Counted from the stretch's first letter, positions 33,139-45,254 are shown. The stretch: DNA of 64,000 bases from Phycomyces blakesleeanus NRRL 1555(-) (GCF_001638985.1 NW_017265146.1:248001-312000); one strand, 5' to 3'. Notes: a model not told the origin generated them from the sequence alone. A program made the numbers and translations.

Positions 33139-35703
33139 TCAGACTTTTCTCCTATTTTTCACATGAACTCCACACACTATCGGTTCAATCGAACTACTCG
33201 AACTACTTGATCCATTTTCATCTTCTTGAGTCCATTGTGCTTCCTTGTCAGGTACAATATTTTGCTGCTGGACATGAATTTGGGTCCATATACCTCCTAT
33301 ACCTCCAACTAGAACTACTCCGATCCAACACAACCAGGCTACAAGAAAATTGAGGACCAAACTTGGCCACCATCCACCATAAAACATAGCAAGCGATAAC
33401 AATTCAGACACACGCCAGAGCCAGTACACTACCATCCCGCTCTTAAACCTCGCACTCCCTTTCAAGTGTAAGCGATATACAAAAACCACAAAGAATACAA
33501 GCACATCTAGTACAACCGTAAGAGCTCCAAATAACCATGTGTCTGCAATAGGCTCCCAAACCGAGCCAAACATAATTCCCCACAGATAAAAATTTCCATA
33601 TCTCTCGTTTCCTTCAGCAGAAGGTAAGAATTCCGCACGGAACCACGGGCAGGTCAAAAGCACCAAGCAACCAACAAGAAACCCATGCCAAACTATTGGT
33701 TGCTCTTGTGGAAACTGATAAAATTGTAGAGCACTCGACAGAACATTGGTTTGGACGGATCCATAAATCCTTGGCGGATCTTGACGGTCCAAAGCGGCGA
33801 GTTTTTTGGACCATATTTCGATGGGCGAGCGTGTAGGAATATTGGCTTGTGTGTGAAGAACTGGGACCAGCAATAATATCAGCATAAACAAGAAAGAAAA
33901 CGCCGTAATGCATTGAAGCTAAAAAAAACATATACACACGTTTTAGCTTGTTAAAAGGAAGAAGTCGAAAAGCAGAATCTTACAGTACTAGTCATATGGG
34001 TAGAAATTATCCATTCTCCTGTTCCACCATTCACTTTTGTACGCTGGTTATCCAAGCGAAATTCAATACTAGACGATCCTATCATTGTAGGCGTGTCGAC
34101 TTGTACTCGGATAGTGTGTAACTCTTTTAGTTCCAAGCTAGATGGGTCCCATTTGGCTACCCATAGTGGCATTTCCTGGTTCCCAACAAATTCAGCCGGG
34201 TGTATATGCTCAATATTATCAATCCAGATCGATACTTGAAGTTGAGAGGGATCCAAAGACGAGAATACTAGAAATCTTAGGTGAGTGCTTTTCTGGATCT
34301 GTTCAAGTGGTTCCTTGGCTGGGATAGAAAATCGAGCTTCTTTTGGATTTGTAATCAACACGACTGGTGCAATGTCTACAGCATGAGGCCAAAGAACTGT
34401 TGTATTGTCCAGAGGAATCAATCTCTCGGGACGACTTTTCATAATTGCAGATGGTAAAGGCGTATCTACAAATGATATCAGATCATGGTCGATAGCCACA
34501 ATCCGATACAGCCCGTGTTCTTTGAGATCACCAAGTTCCAGTTCCAAGGATTGTGTACTTGGGTGATATGCTTGAAGAATGTCGCCCAACCCTCCGATAA
34601 GACGATGAAGATGGCCGCAAAAATATGCACTTGTGTGTCGAGCGAGATCTCTATAGGTGTACCCCTGACTTGATACACCAAATACCATAGTTGTTGTAGG
34701 ATAATGGGAAAACTTTCCATTGAAAAAAAAAAGAAACATGGTAATAAATTGTTAATTTTTTGTATGTTCCAATAATAAATAGAATATAAATCAGCGTATA
34801 TATAATTTACCATGAATGTGTGATTGTAACTATCGCTCAGGACATGGCTTGCCAATTGATCCATGGCTTTGGATGTTAGATAACCAAAGAAATTGAGTGG
34901 ACGAGATGGTCCTTTTTTTGGACTACATTTGAATTTAGAATCCAAGCATTACCACTGGATCGTATAAACCTACCAAGCATCGATTGCAATAAACTTGTAT
35001 CGACCATACTCCAAGCGTTCTTCCCATGCATAAATACCGCCACCTTCTGCTATCAAAGATGCGCTCTGGCCATGAGTGCGATATAGATTCGCACGGGATT
35101 TCCAGGAAGGTAAATCAAAGCAATCGTGGTTTCCACGCATATCATACCATCGGGTGCCCTGAACACCTTGATCAATTGCGTAGTTGTAGAGTGACCACTC
35201 TTCAACATATTGCTGAGATGTAACTCTGCGCATATCTTTTGCATCTGTTAGGTCGCCGGTTACTACCACAAAAGAAGGTCTATTTCCATATTAATAAAGA
35301 TGCAAAAGTGATGTAAATAAGTCATAAGCTTACTTTAATACTGGCAAAATTGATCGAATGAAATGCAAAAAATAATGAGTGTGGCCCTTTGGTCTAAACT
35401 TTGATATATGAAGATCTGAAATCTAAATCCATAGAGCTTCACTGTAAGTAAATCATTCTTTTCTTTTTTTTTAAAAAAAAAGGGGTATTTAAATAGATAT
35501 CTTACCTGGACAAAGTAAAATATTCCTTTTGGTTCAGCTCCCATACTTATAGGTATAGAGCGATCCACATCAGCTGGAATTGTGTGGGTGGTCGGTATAC
35601 GAGGAGCTCGTAAAGATGCTGTAGATAAACGAAATAGATACCATACTCTGCCAAAGCATATTAGAGTAAAGAGCAAATAAATCCATGCCCTGACAACAGC
35701 CAT
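33139..35703 (-). CDS. TMEM62-like membrane metallophosphoesterase
   Basis: I join six exons (35703-35506, 35422-35334, 35279-34974, 34922-34811, 34712-33984, 33918-33139), giving 737 residues in frame throughout. It starts with a signal-anchor (WIYLLFTLICFGRVWYLF). The calcineurin-like phosphoesterase domain follows, with metal-binding motifs ISDLHISKF, VVTGDLTDAK, RGNHDCF, a later HYPTTT and CGHLH. The join DAC-PKKGPSRPLNFFGYL matches the TMEM62 family. A beta-rich region follows (ELELGDLKEHGLYRIVAIDHDL). The C-terminal third holds about five membrane helices and a Ser-rich tail. The family is conserved in eukaryotes, but its substrate is not established as far as I know. Confidence 0.9.
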
Positions 35704-36003
35704 TTTGTTTCAAGAAGAAGAAGAAGAAGAGAAATCCAAAATGAAACAGACGATTTCATAATGTCACATAAAAGGAGGCAATACTTTGTTTTATTTATTT
35801 ATTTACTTTAGTATTGGAAAAAAAAGAAGTAAGGTCCGTATTAGGAAATGTTGTTCTATCACGATTATCAAGGTTGATTGCAACCAAAAACAGAATTCAA
35901 GTAAAGAACAGCTTTTTTGTGTTGTCAAGCCAAACTACAAAAGTATCCTATCTGGAAAGAGTCTTGTAGTGGTAGTATATATTTCATTCGAGCATTATTT
36001 ACT
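35704..36003. other. intergenic, no gene seen
   Basis: Exactly 300 bp holding the TMEM62-like promoter (a GAA repeat at about 35712-35731 just upstream of the start) and the 3' side of the GH125 gene. Confidence 0.5.
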
Positions 36004-37888
36004 CTAGACTAAGTGGGGATAATGATCGAGTAGATAGATAATAGTGGTACCTGCAAGTCCATTTGCCCAACTAAACCAAGGTCGGGTAAACTGTGATGGC
36101 TCATTCTTATCAAATGATTCACACATCAAACCAGTTCGAGCTGACCATCTTTTAACCTCATCCAAAACATGTCTGATCTCAACCTCATCCACAGAGGTCT
36201 GTATCCGAACCAATAAACTCATAGGCCATATCATGTCTTGACCAGTATGTGGACCACCGACCCCACTGGCAAAGGTGCCTTCAAAATACCACGGGTTGTT
36301 CAGAGACAAAACAAATGCTCTCGTTGCTTGGTATACAGTGTTTGTACGAGATACATATCCCAGAATAGGAAGACTTAACAGACTTGGCATATTTGCATCG
36401 TCCATAAGCAGGTAGGATCCATAACAATCAACCTCGAATGCATAGATTCTTCCAAAAGTTGGATGTTCGACAATTCCGTGCTTCTCAATTGCTGTACGAA
36501 CGGTCTGGGATAATTTTCGAGTTCTTTGCTCGATGTCGATAAGTAAAGGTGTTAATAGGTGAGGCACATGTTGAAGGTGGTCAGATAACATCTGGAGCTG
36601 AACTGCTAGTTGAGCATTGGCTGGAATCTGTTCTTGTTTGATACAGGATAAGAAAAATATACGATAGTATACAATAGTACTGTGGCGGGTAGAAGGGCAC
36701 TTACAAGGTAGGGGAAGGTAGTTGCGTCGTCACTCGGCCGAAAGGCACTTTTTACTAACCCACATTCTCGTGCAATTCCCCCCCGTCCATTCTCTCCCAA
36801 TGTCTCTGTTGGACGTTCTGTCGTACGTCTAAACCGATATCCATCTCCAATTGGTAACGGGAGCGGTGCCGACTCGGCTTTTCCGGTTTGACGTATAGAG
36901 TGGTGTGGTGACTCTAAGTCCATAATATCTCTTGTATCTTCCCAAGTACCTTTCATCTGATCATGGAGTACGATCAAGACACGAGGGACCGCTTTGAGCC
37001 ACTCTGAGGACAGGAATACACCTTCATAATCTTGAGTGGCCTGGATATAGTTGTTTGCCAATTGAAAAAAATTGGCTATAGAATCCAATTCATACTAAGA
37101 ACACAGTCTTGGATCAGTCAAACATAAGCAAGTATCTCAATTGATTACCATACTTTAGATTCCCAGACATAAGTAGCATCATAATTTGGAATCACACGAT
37201 CGTCTGCCCCATAGCGTTCATCCTGCTTCGGCGCATCCCAGGGTCTTAAAAATGCATTTGCGTATGGGTCGTAATACAAATATGTTGCCTGAACGTTCAA
37301 GACGCCTAGGATTAATCGTTGTAATCTTGGATCTTTCTTGGCTATTGACGCATAAGGAGATATTTGGTTGGTCGAGTCCCTGATCCACATAGCAGGAACT
37401 AATTGAATATATATATATGTATGTGTGTGTGTCTGGGTAATGTTTTTTTTTATTTAATTTAAGCATAAATACTTACTGTCGCCAGTAATTAAAAATGCAC
37501 GAGGATCATGGCTACTGGAAGAGTTATCGACGTCAAACCACTCAACAGTCGTATCTAGGGTATTTGGTAGACAGTTTTCCAAAAGAGTTTTTAAATCGCC
37601 ATCGCGCATCTTGCCTGTGACATGTACAATAAACTCTTCTACAGCTGGACTGGTAAACTTGCGCTGGGATTGTGGAGGTCGGACGAATGGAACATTATAG
37701 ATTGTAGGCTCATATGGACAGGGATTAGAATGACGTGATCCACATGACTCAGGTGTGAAATGAAACAAGTAAAGGACAGTTGTGATTAGTAGAATATATA
37801 ACAGCAGTACTGATACACCACTAAATTTTCGCCAAGGTCCCAGTGTAAACGCTGAACTTATGGGTCTTTCTGGCATAGTAAGGCTCAA
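36004..37888 (-). CDS. GH125 exo-alpha-1,6-mannosidase-like protein (Mug157 family)
   Basis: I join four exons (37888-37477, 37398-37154, 37094-36705, 36627-36004), giving 556 residues. It is a type II membrane protein with an anchor near residue 30 (GVSVLLLYILLITTVLYLF). GH125 signatures are TGDIPAMWIRDSTNQISPY (formed across the first splice), CGLVKSAFRPSDDATTFPY, FEVDCYGSYLLMDDANMPSL, and GGPHTGQDMIWPMSL with FTRPWFSWAN near the end. Family enzymes trim alpha-1,6-mannose; the fungal homologue of S. pombe Mug157 is probably Golgi-resident. The catalytic acids in MWIRDS and DDAN segments look intact. Confidence 0.93.
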
Positions 37889-38745
37889 AAAGGGAAGAAA
37901 GGGCAGAGAGAGAAAGAAAGTAAAGAGTAGAGAAGAAAGGGAGGTTGATATAGTTTATTGAATATTCAAAACAAACAAGCAGTATATCTTTCTATAATTG
38001 TCTTTATGCTTGCACTGGTTTATTCTCTTTAACTGAAATATGCACGTCCAAGTCCCTTTAATAAATTTAAAATTGAATACTAAAAAGAAGAAGCAAAAAC
38101 AGCACAATATAATACAATCTTTATTTTTATTAGTTCCAAGCAATAGTGAGGCATAAGACATACTAATAAAAGTGCACACCTCGTCAAGGGAAGTCTCTGG
38201 GAAAATCAAGGCGTATTGTTTACAAACAGACATACACAAAAAGGGATATACATTTGTAAGACAAACTTTATTGAACAGACAGTTCTGGTGGAGCTTATGA
38301 GACATACATGACCGTCTTTAGAGTATTTAATCAAAAGCAATGATTAATGTCTTTTAATATTTGCGCTTTACTAATCATTCACACCTACTTTCAATCATAC
38401 TGCCTCTAAAATATCCTTCCCTTCGTTCTTTTCTTAACAAAAAAAAAAGGTTATAATATATGCCTAGTGTCAAAGACTGATAAACTTCCGAATTAAAGAT
38501 GTGTGAAACTCGAAGGATACATTTGTCCCTTTATCCTCTTTTGTAATAAAACAGAATCTTCTATTTTTAAACAAATGATGTTTGAACAAGTATTTTGTAA
38601 GACTATAGTTCTTAATAAAAGCACAAAGTAAAAGGTACAATACAATCTATAGGTATAATTTGACTCTACATGAGAAAAAACCAGAGAGAAAGAAGTATAT
38701 AGAAAGGATATTGATCACAATACATACGTCTTACTTGTAACCATC
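37889..38745. other. intergenic, about 860 bp
   Basis: GA-rich leader just upstream of the GH125 start (37890-37945), then AT-rich DNA up to the Tc1 element. A minus-strand open frame at 37955-38305 is Cys/Phe-rich without a domain and is probably chance. Confidence 0.45.
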
Positions 38746-38747
38746 TA

Positions 38748-40092
38748 CACTCGCGATCAAAAACGTTTCGACCCCCGCAAAAAAAATGGTTAAAAAATCA
38801 TGAAAAAATAAAAATAAAAACATTGTTTTCTCCAAATATTATTAATCGAATCCAACATGCAAGACACAAATTCATCAGAAAACACCCACGGATCACATGA
38901 AATGACTAATCCCTATAAATACGGATGCATCATGTACATGCATTTAGCAAATTACGGGGCAACCCAGATTTCATTGGTGGTTGGCATGAGTCTGTCAACC
39001 GTCAAGTACATCATTAAGAGAGTGGATGAGACATAATCGCCTGAGCCAAGAAAAGGGTTCAGACGACCTAGAAAGATTGACGAGAGGACAGAACGACACC
39101 TTGTCCAAATAGTTTGTAAGGACCCCTTTTCCTCACTTTCTTGGCTAAGGGCTTCCCTAAAGAATATGGAGGTATTTATCTGTAGAAAGACAATAATTAG
39201 TTTTCTGAAGCGTTTGGGCTTCGGATCATATATCGCAGCTTACAAGCCAGCTTTAACCGAAAGCCACAAGAAAAGAAGGCTGGAATGGGCCCGTGAGCAC
39301 GTCAATTGGACGGAGGACCAGTGGAGAGGTATAGTGTGATCAGATGAATCACAGTCCACAGTTGAGGGTAATTATGGAGGAGCTAGGGCAATCAGGAAAG
39401 TCGATGAAAGGTGGAAGGAAGAAAATATCATCGAAGGAACCAAGTGTGGGGAGGGTAATGTGATGATCTGGAGCTGTTTCTGGGCCGGTGGTTTCGGCCC
39501 TTTGGTGTCCCTAGATGGTAGCGTAAACCAAGACCAATACGCAAACACTTTGGCTCAGAACTTCCTCCCTTGGCTCCAACGTCTTTTATGGGAACAGAAC
39601 AGGAGCTTCGTGTTCTACGAGGACAACGCCAGCTGTCATACTGGGTCGTATTCGAGGTGGTGGAAAGATAGCCATGAGATCCGAGGTTTTGACTACTGGA
39701 CCGCTCAAATCCCAGATCTCAACCCCATCAAGCATTTCTGGTGGGCTCTCGAGAGGCGCATGAGTGACGAGAGGACCAGTATTAACAACGTTGAAGATTT
39801 GAAGGTCGTAATGCAACGAGAGTGGCAAAGGATAGGTCTCAAACTTGCATCAACTTTGGCCGGCAGCATGCAGCATCGATGTCAGGCTGTGATTGAGGTC
39901 AAAGGAGGTCATATGAAATATTGATCTTTTATTTTTTTTATATTTCAATAATAAACATATATATAATATTTTATTTGAAGTTTGAAGGCTTCAGCTATTA
40001 TTAATGATAAGCAGTTGCATGTTGAATACATGCCATGATTTCTCTCATGCATTTTTTGGGCTCAGAGGTCGAAACGTTTTTGATTGTGGCTG
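38748..40092 (+). mobile_element. Tc1/mariner element with intact ends and dead transposase
   Basis: A 1345-bp element flanked by the TA target duplication (38746-38747 and 40093-40094). The terminal inverted repeats agree at about 22 of 26 positions (left CACTCGCGATCAAAAACG, right CAGCCACAATCAAAAACG, both continuing TTTCGACC). A single transposase frame lies inside. The relic at 12111-13290 belongs to the same family. Confidence 0.93.
38857..39924 (+). pseudogene. Tc1/mariner transposase with two in-frame stops and a lost catalytic residue
   Basis: One continuous 356-codon frame. The N-terminus is a helix-turn-helix (ATQISLVVGMSLSTVKYII). The DDE core shows SDES (first Asp), FYEDNASCHT (second Asp) and DLNPIKHFWWALE. 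In-frame stops sit at 39034-39036 (TAA) and 39337-39339 (TGA, where Trp is expected just before SDES). The third catalytic acid is Lys (AAG at 39730-39732); the family and the older copy in this window have Glu there. All three changes can be explained by single C-to-T or G-to-A transitions. Confidence 0.9.
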
Positions 40093-40094
40093 TA

Positions 40095-40408
40095 TATGCC
40101 TCAAAAGATACAAGCTGCTTTCAATACAGGGATGGAGTTGTTACTTCTGTTTGATTTCATCAGATTTTTAGAAAGTGATTGGACTTATGGGTTTTGAATA
40201 TACGATTGCTAACAGTATCAATTGATGATCACATTTTAAGATTAATGCTCATCTCTTTCCATTTTACTTTTATTCTTAAAAAGAAATTCTCGGTTCTCAA
40301 CAAAAGAAAGTATGAAAAAGACATTGGTGGTGATACATGTTTTATTTTTCAATTTTTACAGTCATTTTGTAGTATTGGGGTTGAGGATACGTCTATGGTT
40401 TATGGTGC
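40095..40408. other. intergenic, no gene seen
   Basis: About 310 AT-rich bases between the Tc1 element and MITE copy C. Confidence 0.5.
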
Positions 40409-40963
40409 AGCAATCTTACGGGGACGACGTTTCTAGCTAACCGGTCCAATTAATTGTGACTATTTGTCCGGGACCCGGTGTCTTTTTCAAATCCTCCAGG
40501 GCAAAATGGCGTGTCCTGAAAAGAATACAATATATTCAATTAGTGTCCCTAAATCTAGACTTGACCATAAAAACAATAATTAATCACACATACACTATAT
40601 CAATTACCAACCATGCAGAAGATCATAAGCAGTTGTCATTAGAGTGTGACGCAAATCTGTTGAATATTTCACTACTTGTTGGCCTTCTTACGCGTATCAT
40701 ACCTTTTTTCTTTCCCAAACTTATATTCTCAGAGTCTGACAGTACCAATTGATAAGTAATCCCCATCCACTCTTTTTTGCCAAGCACAAAAGAAAATATT
40801 TATGAATATTTTGTATCCTGGCTGATATAACTATTATACTAAGAATGGATCCTTAGGGGCCAGATAGAGTTATTCCATACCGGCAGAAAGGCCACGATTT
40901 GTGGTCCGGTAAAATCAAAATGTCGTGCCCCATCAAGAAACGTCGCCCACCTAAAATTAGCGC
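40409..40963. mobile_element. MULE-derived MITE, copy C
   Basis: About 555 bp. The left end (AGCAATCTTACGGGGACGAC) is identical over 19-20 bases to the MULE right end read inward. The right end (AAACGTCGCCCACC, then TAAAATTAGCG) matches the MULE left end. The subterminal motifs CCGGTCC, TTGTCCGGGACCCGGTGTC and the inverted GGTCCGGTAAAATC also match. It carries no open frame of note. It is closely collinear with copy A at 14119-14804. Confidence 0.85.
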
Positions 40964-41171
40964 TTTTAAATCGTTCAATACTCTATCATGACAGCGCCTA
41001 GTCCTACATCGGACGCGGTATCAACAGCAACATCGGTAGCTCTCGTTTCATTACAACATTGTTGCAAACACACAATGTTGATTTACCACGTATTCCTCGA
41101 GGGAAGAAACGATTCAACACATGCAAATTTATTTATATTTAATTATTGATGGATATTTCACGACAATTTTT

Positions 41172-42848
41172 GACGGGATTTTGCATGCCCATCTTGTTTT
41201 GATCATTTCGCTGTTTTGGACGACTTGCGTCGCCATGTCAAATGTGAACACATTTTTTCTGAAGTGACCAAATCGTCTAAAAAGCAGTGGTTGCAGCCAA
41301 TGGTCAATGTGTCGACAAGCAAGAGGATTGTGACGTTTTCGGCTTCAAGATATCTGTATAACGTCAAGGCAACAAGAATTCTGCATCATATAGTGGTTGC
41401 TTTAGAGTCAATTGTTCTTTTTGAACCTGCTAATTTACCAAAATCAAGTTTGTCATATCTAAATGAGTTCCAACGAGTTCATATATTTCTATTGGAGACA
41501 CTGGATCAAGATCTGAAAGCATTGTCTGTGTGGCTCTACGGCATCAAACGGAGCCTGAAGAATTGAATGCCGACGAGCAAAAATCGTGAAGAATCATTTA
41601 TTTTGTATTTACCAACTCTGTCGACAACTGCACTGCAGCAACCTTGCAACGCGAGCTCGGCAACAATGACGCACTTTGAAGGCAACTATGAACGAGCATG
41701 GTGGGTGGGTCAAATCTTACCTACTATTCGATCATTTCTCAATAAAACAGATCGACTTTCCTTCGACTGGTGTCAACGCAAGTTGAAATAACATGCTCTG
41801 GCAGACATAGATCCGAAACTTTGGGAAAAAGGGAAACCATGGTTTGCAGATGGGCTTGGCTACGATTGGACTGGTGGTAAGCGCCTGGTAATGGAAGGCT
41901 CTTCAGGACAACACGAAGAAAAGATACCCAAGACCGTTGATAATAGCGTAAAACAAGTTCACAGTATGATCGAAATGCTCAAATGCATCGCCAATACCCA
42001 CACAAATTCAAGTTTCAGTACATTTTTACTAACCAAAGTATTTGACGTTCAAACAATGAAGACGACAATTATTTTGTCAGAATTACAAACGGACTATGAA
42101 GGAAAGTTTATCCAAAGACAGTTTTGAACTTCTGATATTCCAACACGCTACGAAGACCGAAACAAATGGGTTCGCATATTTGATATTCTTACATACTTAA
42201 TGAAAGCACTTGAAGTACAGATGATGAATTTGGACTCATTGGGTGACTAGGAGCAAGGAAATGTAGATGTGCATCTTGGAAAAACCGTTGGAGCTAACTT
42301 ATACTACGTTTGTTGATTTTTTTGTGACAGAAAAAAAGTATCAACTCAAACGGCCCTAAATAGCCTGAAGCGACCTCATATCACCAGGTATCCAATAAAA
42401 CGTATAGTGACCTATAAACTTTTTATCTGTGTAAGCACCTATCTAAACATGGGGAGATATTTCGACTTATATTTGCTTGAGATAGTAACTGGAAAAGGAA
42501 CACAACGAGAGATGAGTCTTCGTATTGTCTTTTATTAAAAGTGAAGGGGAAATTCATAAGCCAAAATTATCTCAGTAAAAGACAACATGTTTCAACTTGA
42601 ATGATCAGATTTCGAGTTCAATGAAGTACAACATAACTATAATCCAGATTTTATAGACCCTGGGCCAAAGGTTGTTTTTTCTGCAACAGAAAGGCTGTGA
42701 ACCAAAACATATAGTTTACTACAAGGCACAAATAGCGAATACTACCACATAACACGGTCGTCAAAATATCAAGCAGGTCAACAGAGGTAGAAAAAGCAAA
42801 ATGGAATTGAAACAATCCAAAAGCCATACAATCCCACAAACAGCGTTT
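41172..42848 (+). pseudogene. C2H2-type zinc-finger gene relic kept in one frame but broken by stops
   Basis: One reading frame stays coherent for about 1.68 kb: the pieces at 41216, 41567, 41891, 42449 and 42659 are all in the same phase. It begins with a C2H2-like finger (CPSC, 12 residues, H, 4 residues, H). Later coherent segments are YLPTLSTTALQQ, FEGNYERAWWVGQILPT, GLGYDWTGGKRLVMEGSSG, MGRYFDLYLLEI and DPGPKVVFSATERL. Stops interrupt it at 41564, 41789, 42125, about 42248 and several later places. I do not know its function. It may be a lineage-specific, multicopy gene or part of a mobile element. Confidence 0.7.
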
Positions 42849-43421
42849 TAAAAAATAAAACTTACTTAAAAAAAGAAAAGGAGAAAGGTTGTGTGCAACA
42901 ATCTAGAAAATATTATAGGTGGATTTGTTTCAAATATCAAATCATGAAATTGGCCTGGAATTCTGATAAATACGCCTTGTATCTATAATACTTGCACTCT
43001 TTTGCCAACCCCCCATAGTAGTAAAACCAAACTTTCATATACATGATTTAGACCGTAAAATGATTCTCTTTTAATCTATTTGGTGAGTTGATTAATACCC
43101 ATTTTGATACATCCAAATTAAAAGTCTTTTGAAGGTACCCATCGAAACTCAACACCCAGCAGGAACAAATTCAAAAGGCTAATACTTAAAACAATGAGAA
43201 GAGTTTGGGTATCCTTTTTTATTTGATTTTCACCGAAAATGCTCAGTCTGAGTCTTGTGCTCCATAGCCAACTGTATTACATTTTATTTTTTATTTTTAT
43301 TTTTACGTCGTGTACCCATATAAAAACCACAGCATTGCTCTTTATGGTAAACTGTCTTTCCAATGCACAAAATTGATTAAATTCCGTCTTGGTTATTTAC
43401 AAATAGTCATTCCTCTCCATC
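42849..43421. other. intergenic, upstream of the F-box gene
   Basis: About 570 AT-rich bases with no gene. It holds the promoter side of the F-box gene; I see no clear TATA element, and the codon before the ATG follows a CTCTCCATC context. Confidence 0.45.
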
Positions 43422-45254
43422 ATGTTGGCATCTGACTTACCATGCGAGATTCTCATCAATATTGCAAACCTCGTTTCATTCAAAGACAAGTCTCCTTGTT
43501 CACTCACTTGCAAAGCATGGCAAGCGCCCTTCCAAGAAGCGATGCTGAACGAAATAGTGATATATGACCAGAAGCAACTAGAGGAAATATGTGACGAATT
43601 TATTACTAATGATATTGTATATCAAAAAAATGGTCAGTACATGCGATATCTCTACTTATATGGGGAATTCCAGGCAAGCGATGAACAGCTCCATATCCTT
43701 CAGCAACACTTTCGGAATATAAAATACCTTTATGTCAAGCAAGCTCGTATAAGCAACTTCAACTTTGGAGCTACAGCAAACTGGAGACTTTGGGATGCAC
43801 TAGTCGAGTTACAGATCGTCTTGGATGATGTACGTATTGAAAATGCAGAAAGAAAGTTTCTCGATATCATGTCTTGTCTACCTCGCCTGAAACGGCTGGA
43901 GCTTATCCGTCATACTTGGCTTCCGGTGCGACTAAGATTCACACTCGAAGATTTTGAAACCCTTCACGAACACTTGCCACAACTGAAGAATCTAAGTTTG
44001 AGTACAGATCTGACAGTTCTTTCAGCCGTAGATATGATACATATTACCGATGTATCTCCAGCAAAGGGCCTGGTATTTTTTGATATTGATAGTAAAACTA
44101 CAGATTTTCGATGGCTGAGTTACTTTGCACGGAAATACCCCGCCTTACATACCTTGAGGTGGGCAACCTGTAATAATGAAATTACACTGGATGAACACCA
44201 AGACGAAGCAGTCGCTTTATTTAAAGCAATCCCTACTGGGTTTCAGAACCTGAGAATAGCCTCGATAAGAAGCGAGGAATGCCCAAAAGGAGAACATCTC
44301 ATCTTTTGGAGATCATTTTGTCCGTCCAATATACCCATCAAACATTTGACGTGCAGACCTTATTTATCCAAAAATACACCAGAAGTATTCGAAGAAATTA
44401 TCAAGACATGCATGCGCTCATTCTCAAAAACGCTTGAGAGTCTCTCCATCAAATGTCGGTTCATATTCAATACTCCATTTACAATCACAAACTCATTCAA
44501 CCACTGTCCCCGGCTGGTTTACTTGAGAATTGGATATTGTAATACATCGATTGAATTGGACGTTCTTCTGGAGCTTTGTGCTTCTCTAACAAATCTTAGA
44601 CTTTCTCGCGGGCGACTGCTTGTTAGCTCAACAGCTTCCAAAAACGTTTCTATGTGTAAACTACGAGTGGTAGAAATCCACAGATCGACCGTCAGTGCTG
44701 AAACGCTCGATTATATATCATCCCGCTGCAAAAAATTGGACGACATTCAACTGAAAAATACAAAAGTTATAGGATCTATTTTCCAAAACACCAGAAGTCT
44801 CTTTATTGACATGTCAGGAACTCGTTTTGAGAGATTTTGTTTCGAGAATGTGTGGTTCAGCACATTAGAAGATGACGAAAATGGCAGCAGCAATCTCAAT
44901 CTTATAGTTATTTCTCACCCAACTATTGATCAACAGACAACAGATACCCTAAACACCATACCTTCAGAAAAGGTATCTCCAAAGAACACAATAGAGTACA
45001 CCTGGCTATATTCCTCGTATAAGAAGGACAATAACAATAGCTGGAGTTCTGTAAATTGGAGGCTATCAAAAGGCCAAGCAAACTGGGCAAGAAAGTACTT
45101 TCGTAACTTTGAGCTTAAAAGAACTTTAGCCGGAACAAAGTATTCTTTTGATAGCACTGTTGAAATAACCGGAGAAAACTGGAAAGAGCATCTTTTTAAC
45201 GGCTTTACTACACTCAAGTGCGGATACATAGCCAACCTGGACGTTGCTGCTTAA
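43422..45254 (+). CDS. F-box/LRR-type protein
   Basis: A single-exon protein of 610 residues. The N-terminal F-box (LPCEILINIANLVSFKDKSPCSLTCKAWQ, residues about 5-35) would bind Skp1 in an SCF ubiquitin ligase. The rest carries degenerate leucine-rich repeats (LVELQIVLDDVRI, LKRLELIRHTWLP, LVYLRIGYCNTSIELDVLLELC, KKLDDIQLKNT), probably the substrate-binding horseshoe. Such intronless F-box genes are abundant in Mucorales. It lies between a pseudogene and a large nucleoporin gene, and no substrate can be inferred. Confidence 0.8.
   Translation: MLASDLPCEILINIANLVSFKDKSPCSLTCKAWQAPFQEAMLNEIVIYDQKQLEEICDEFITNDIVYQKNGQYMRYLYLYGEFQASDEQLHILQQHFRNIKYLYVKQARISNFNFGATANWRLWDALVELQIVLDDVRIENAERKFLDIMSCLPRLKRLELIRHTWLPVRLRFTLEDFETLHEHLPQLKNLSLSTDLTVLSAVDMIHITDVSPAKGLVFFDIDSKTTDFRWLSYFARKYPALHTLRWATCNNEITLDEHQDEAVALFKAIPTGFQNLRIASIRSEECPKGEHLIFWRSFCPSNIPIKHLTCRPYLSKNTPEVFEEIIKTCMRSFSKTLESLSIKCRFIFNTPFTITNSFNHCPRLVYLRIGYCNTSIELDVLLELCASLTNLRLSRGRLLVSSTASKNVSMCKLRVVEIHRSTVSAETLDYISSRCKKLDDIQLKNTKVIGSIFQNTRSLFIDMSGTRFERFCFENVWFSTLEDDENGSSNLNLIVISHPTIDQQTTDTLNTIPSEKVSPKNTIEYTWLYSSYKKDNNNSWSSVNWRLSKGQANWARKYFRNFELKRTLAGTKYSFDSTVEITGENWKEHLFNGFTTLKCGYIANLDVAA

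Noticed and set aside
37955..38305. 116-codon minus-strand frame rich in Cys and Phe
   Set aside because: No domain, composition follows T-rich DNA, and no supporting splice or promoter context.
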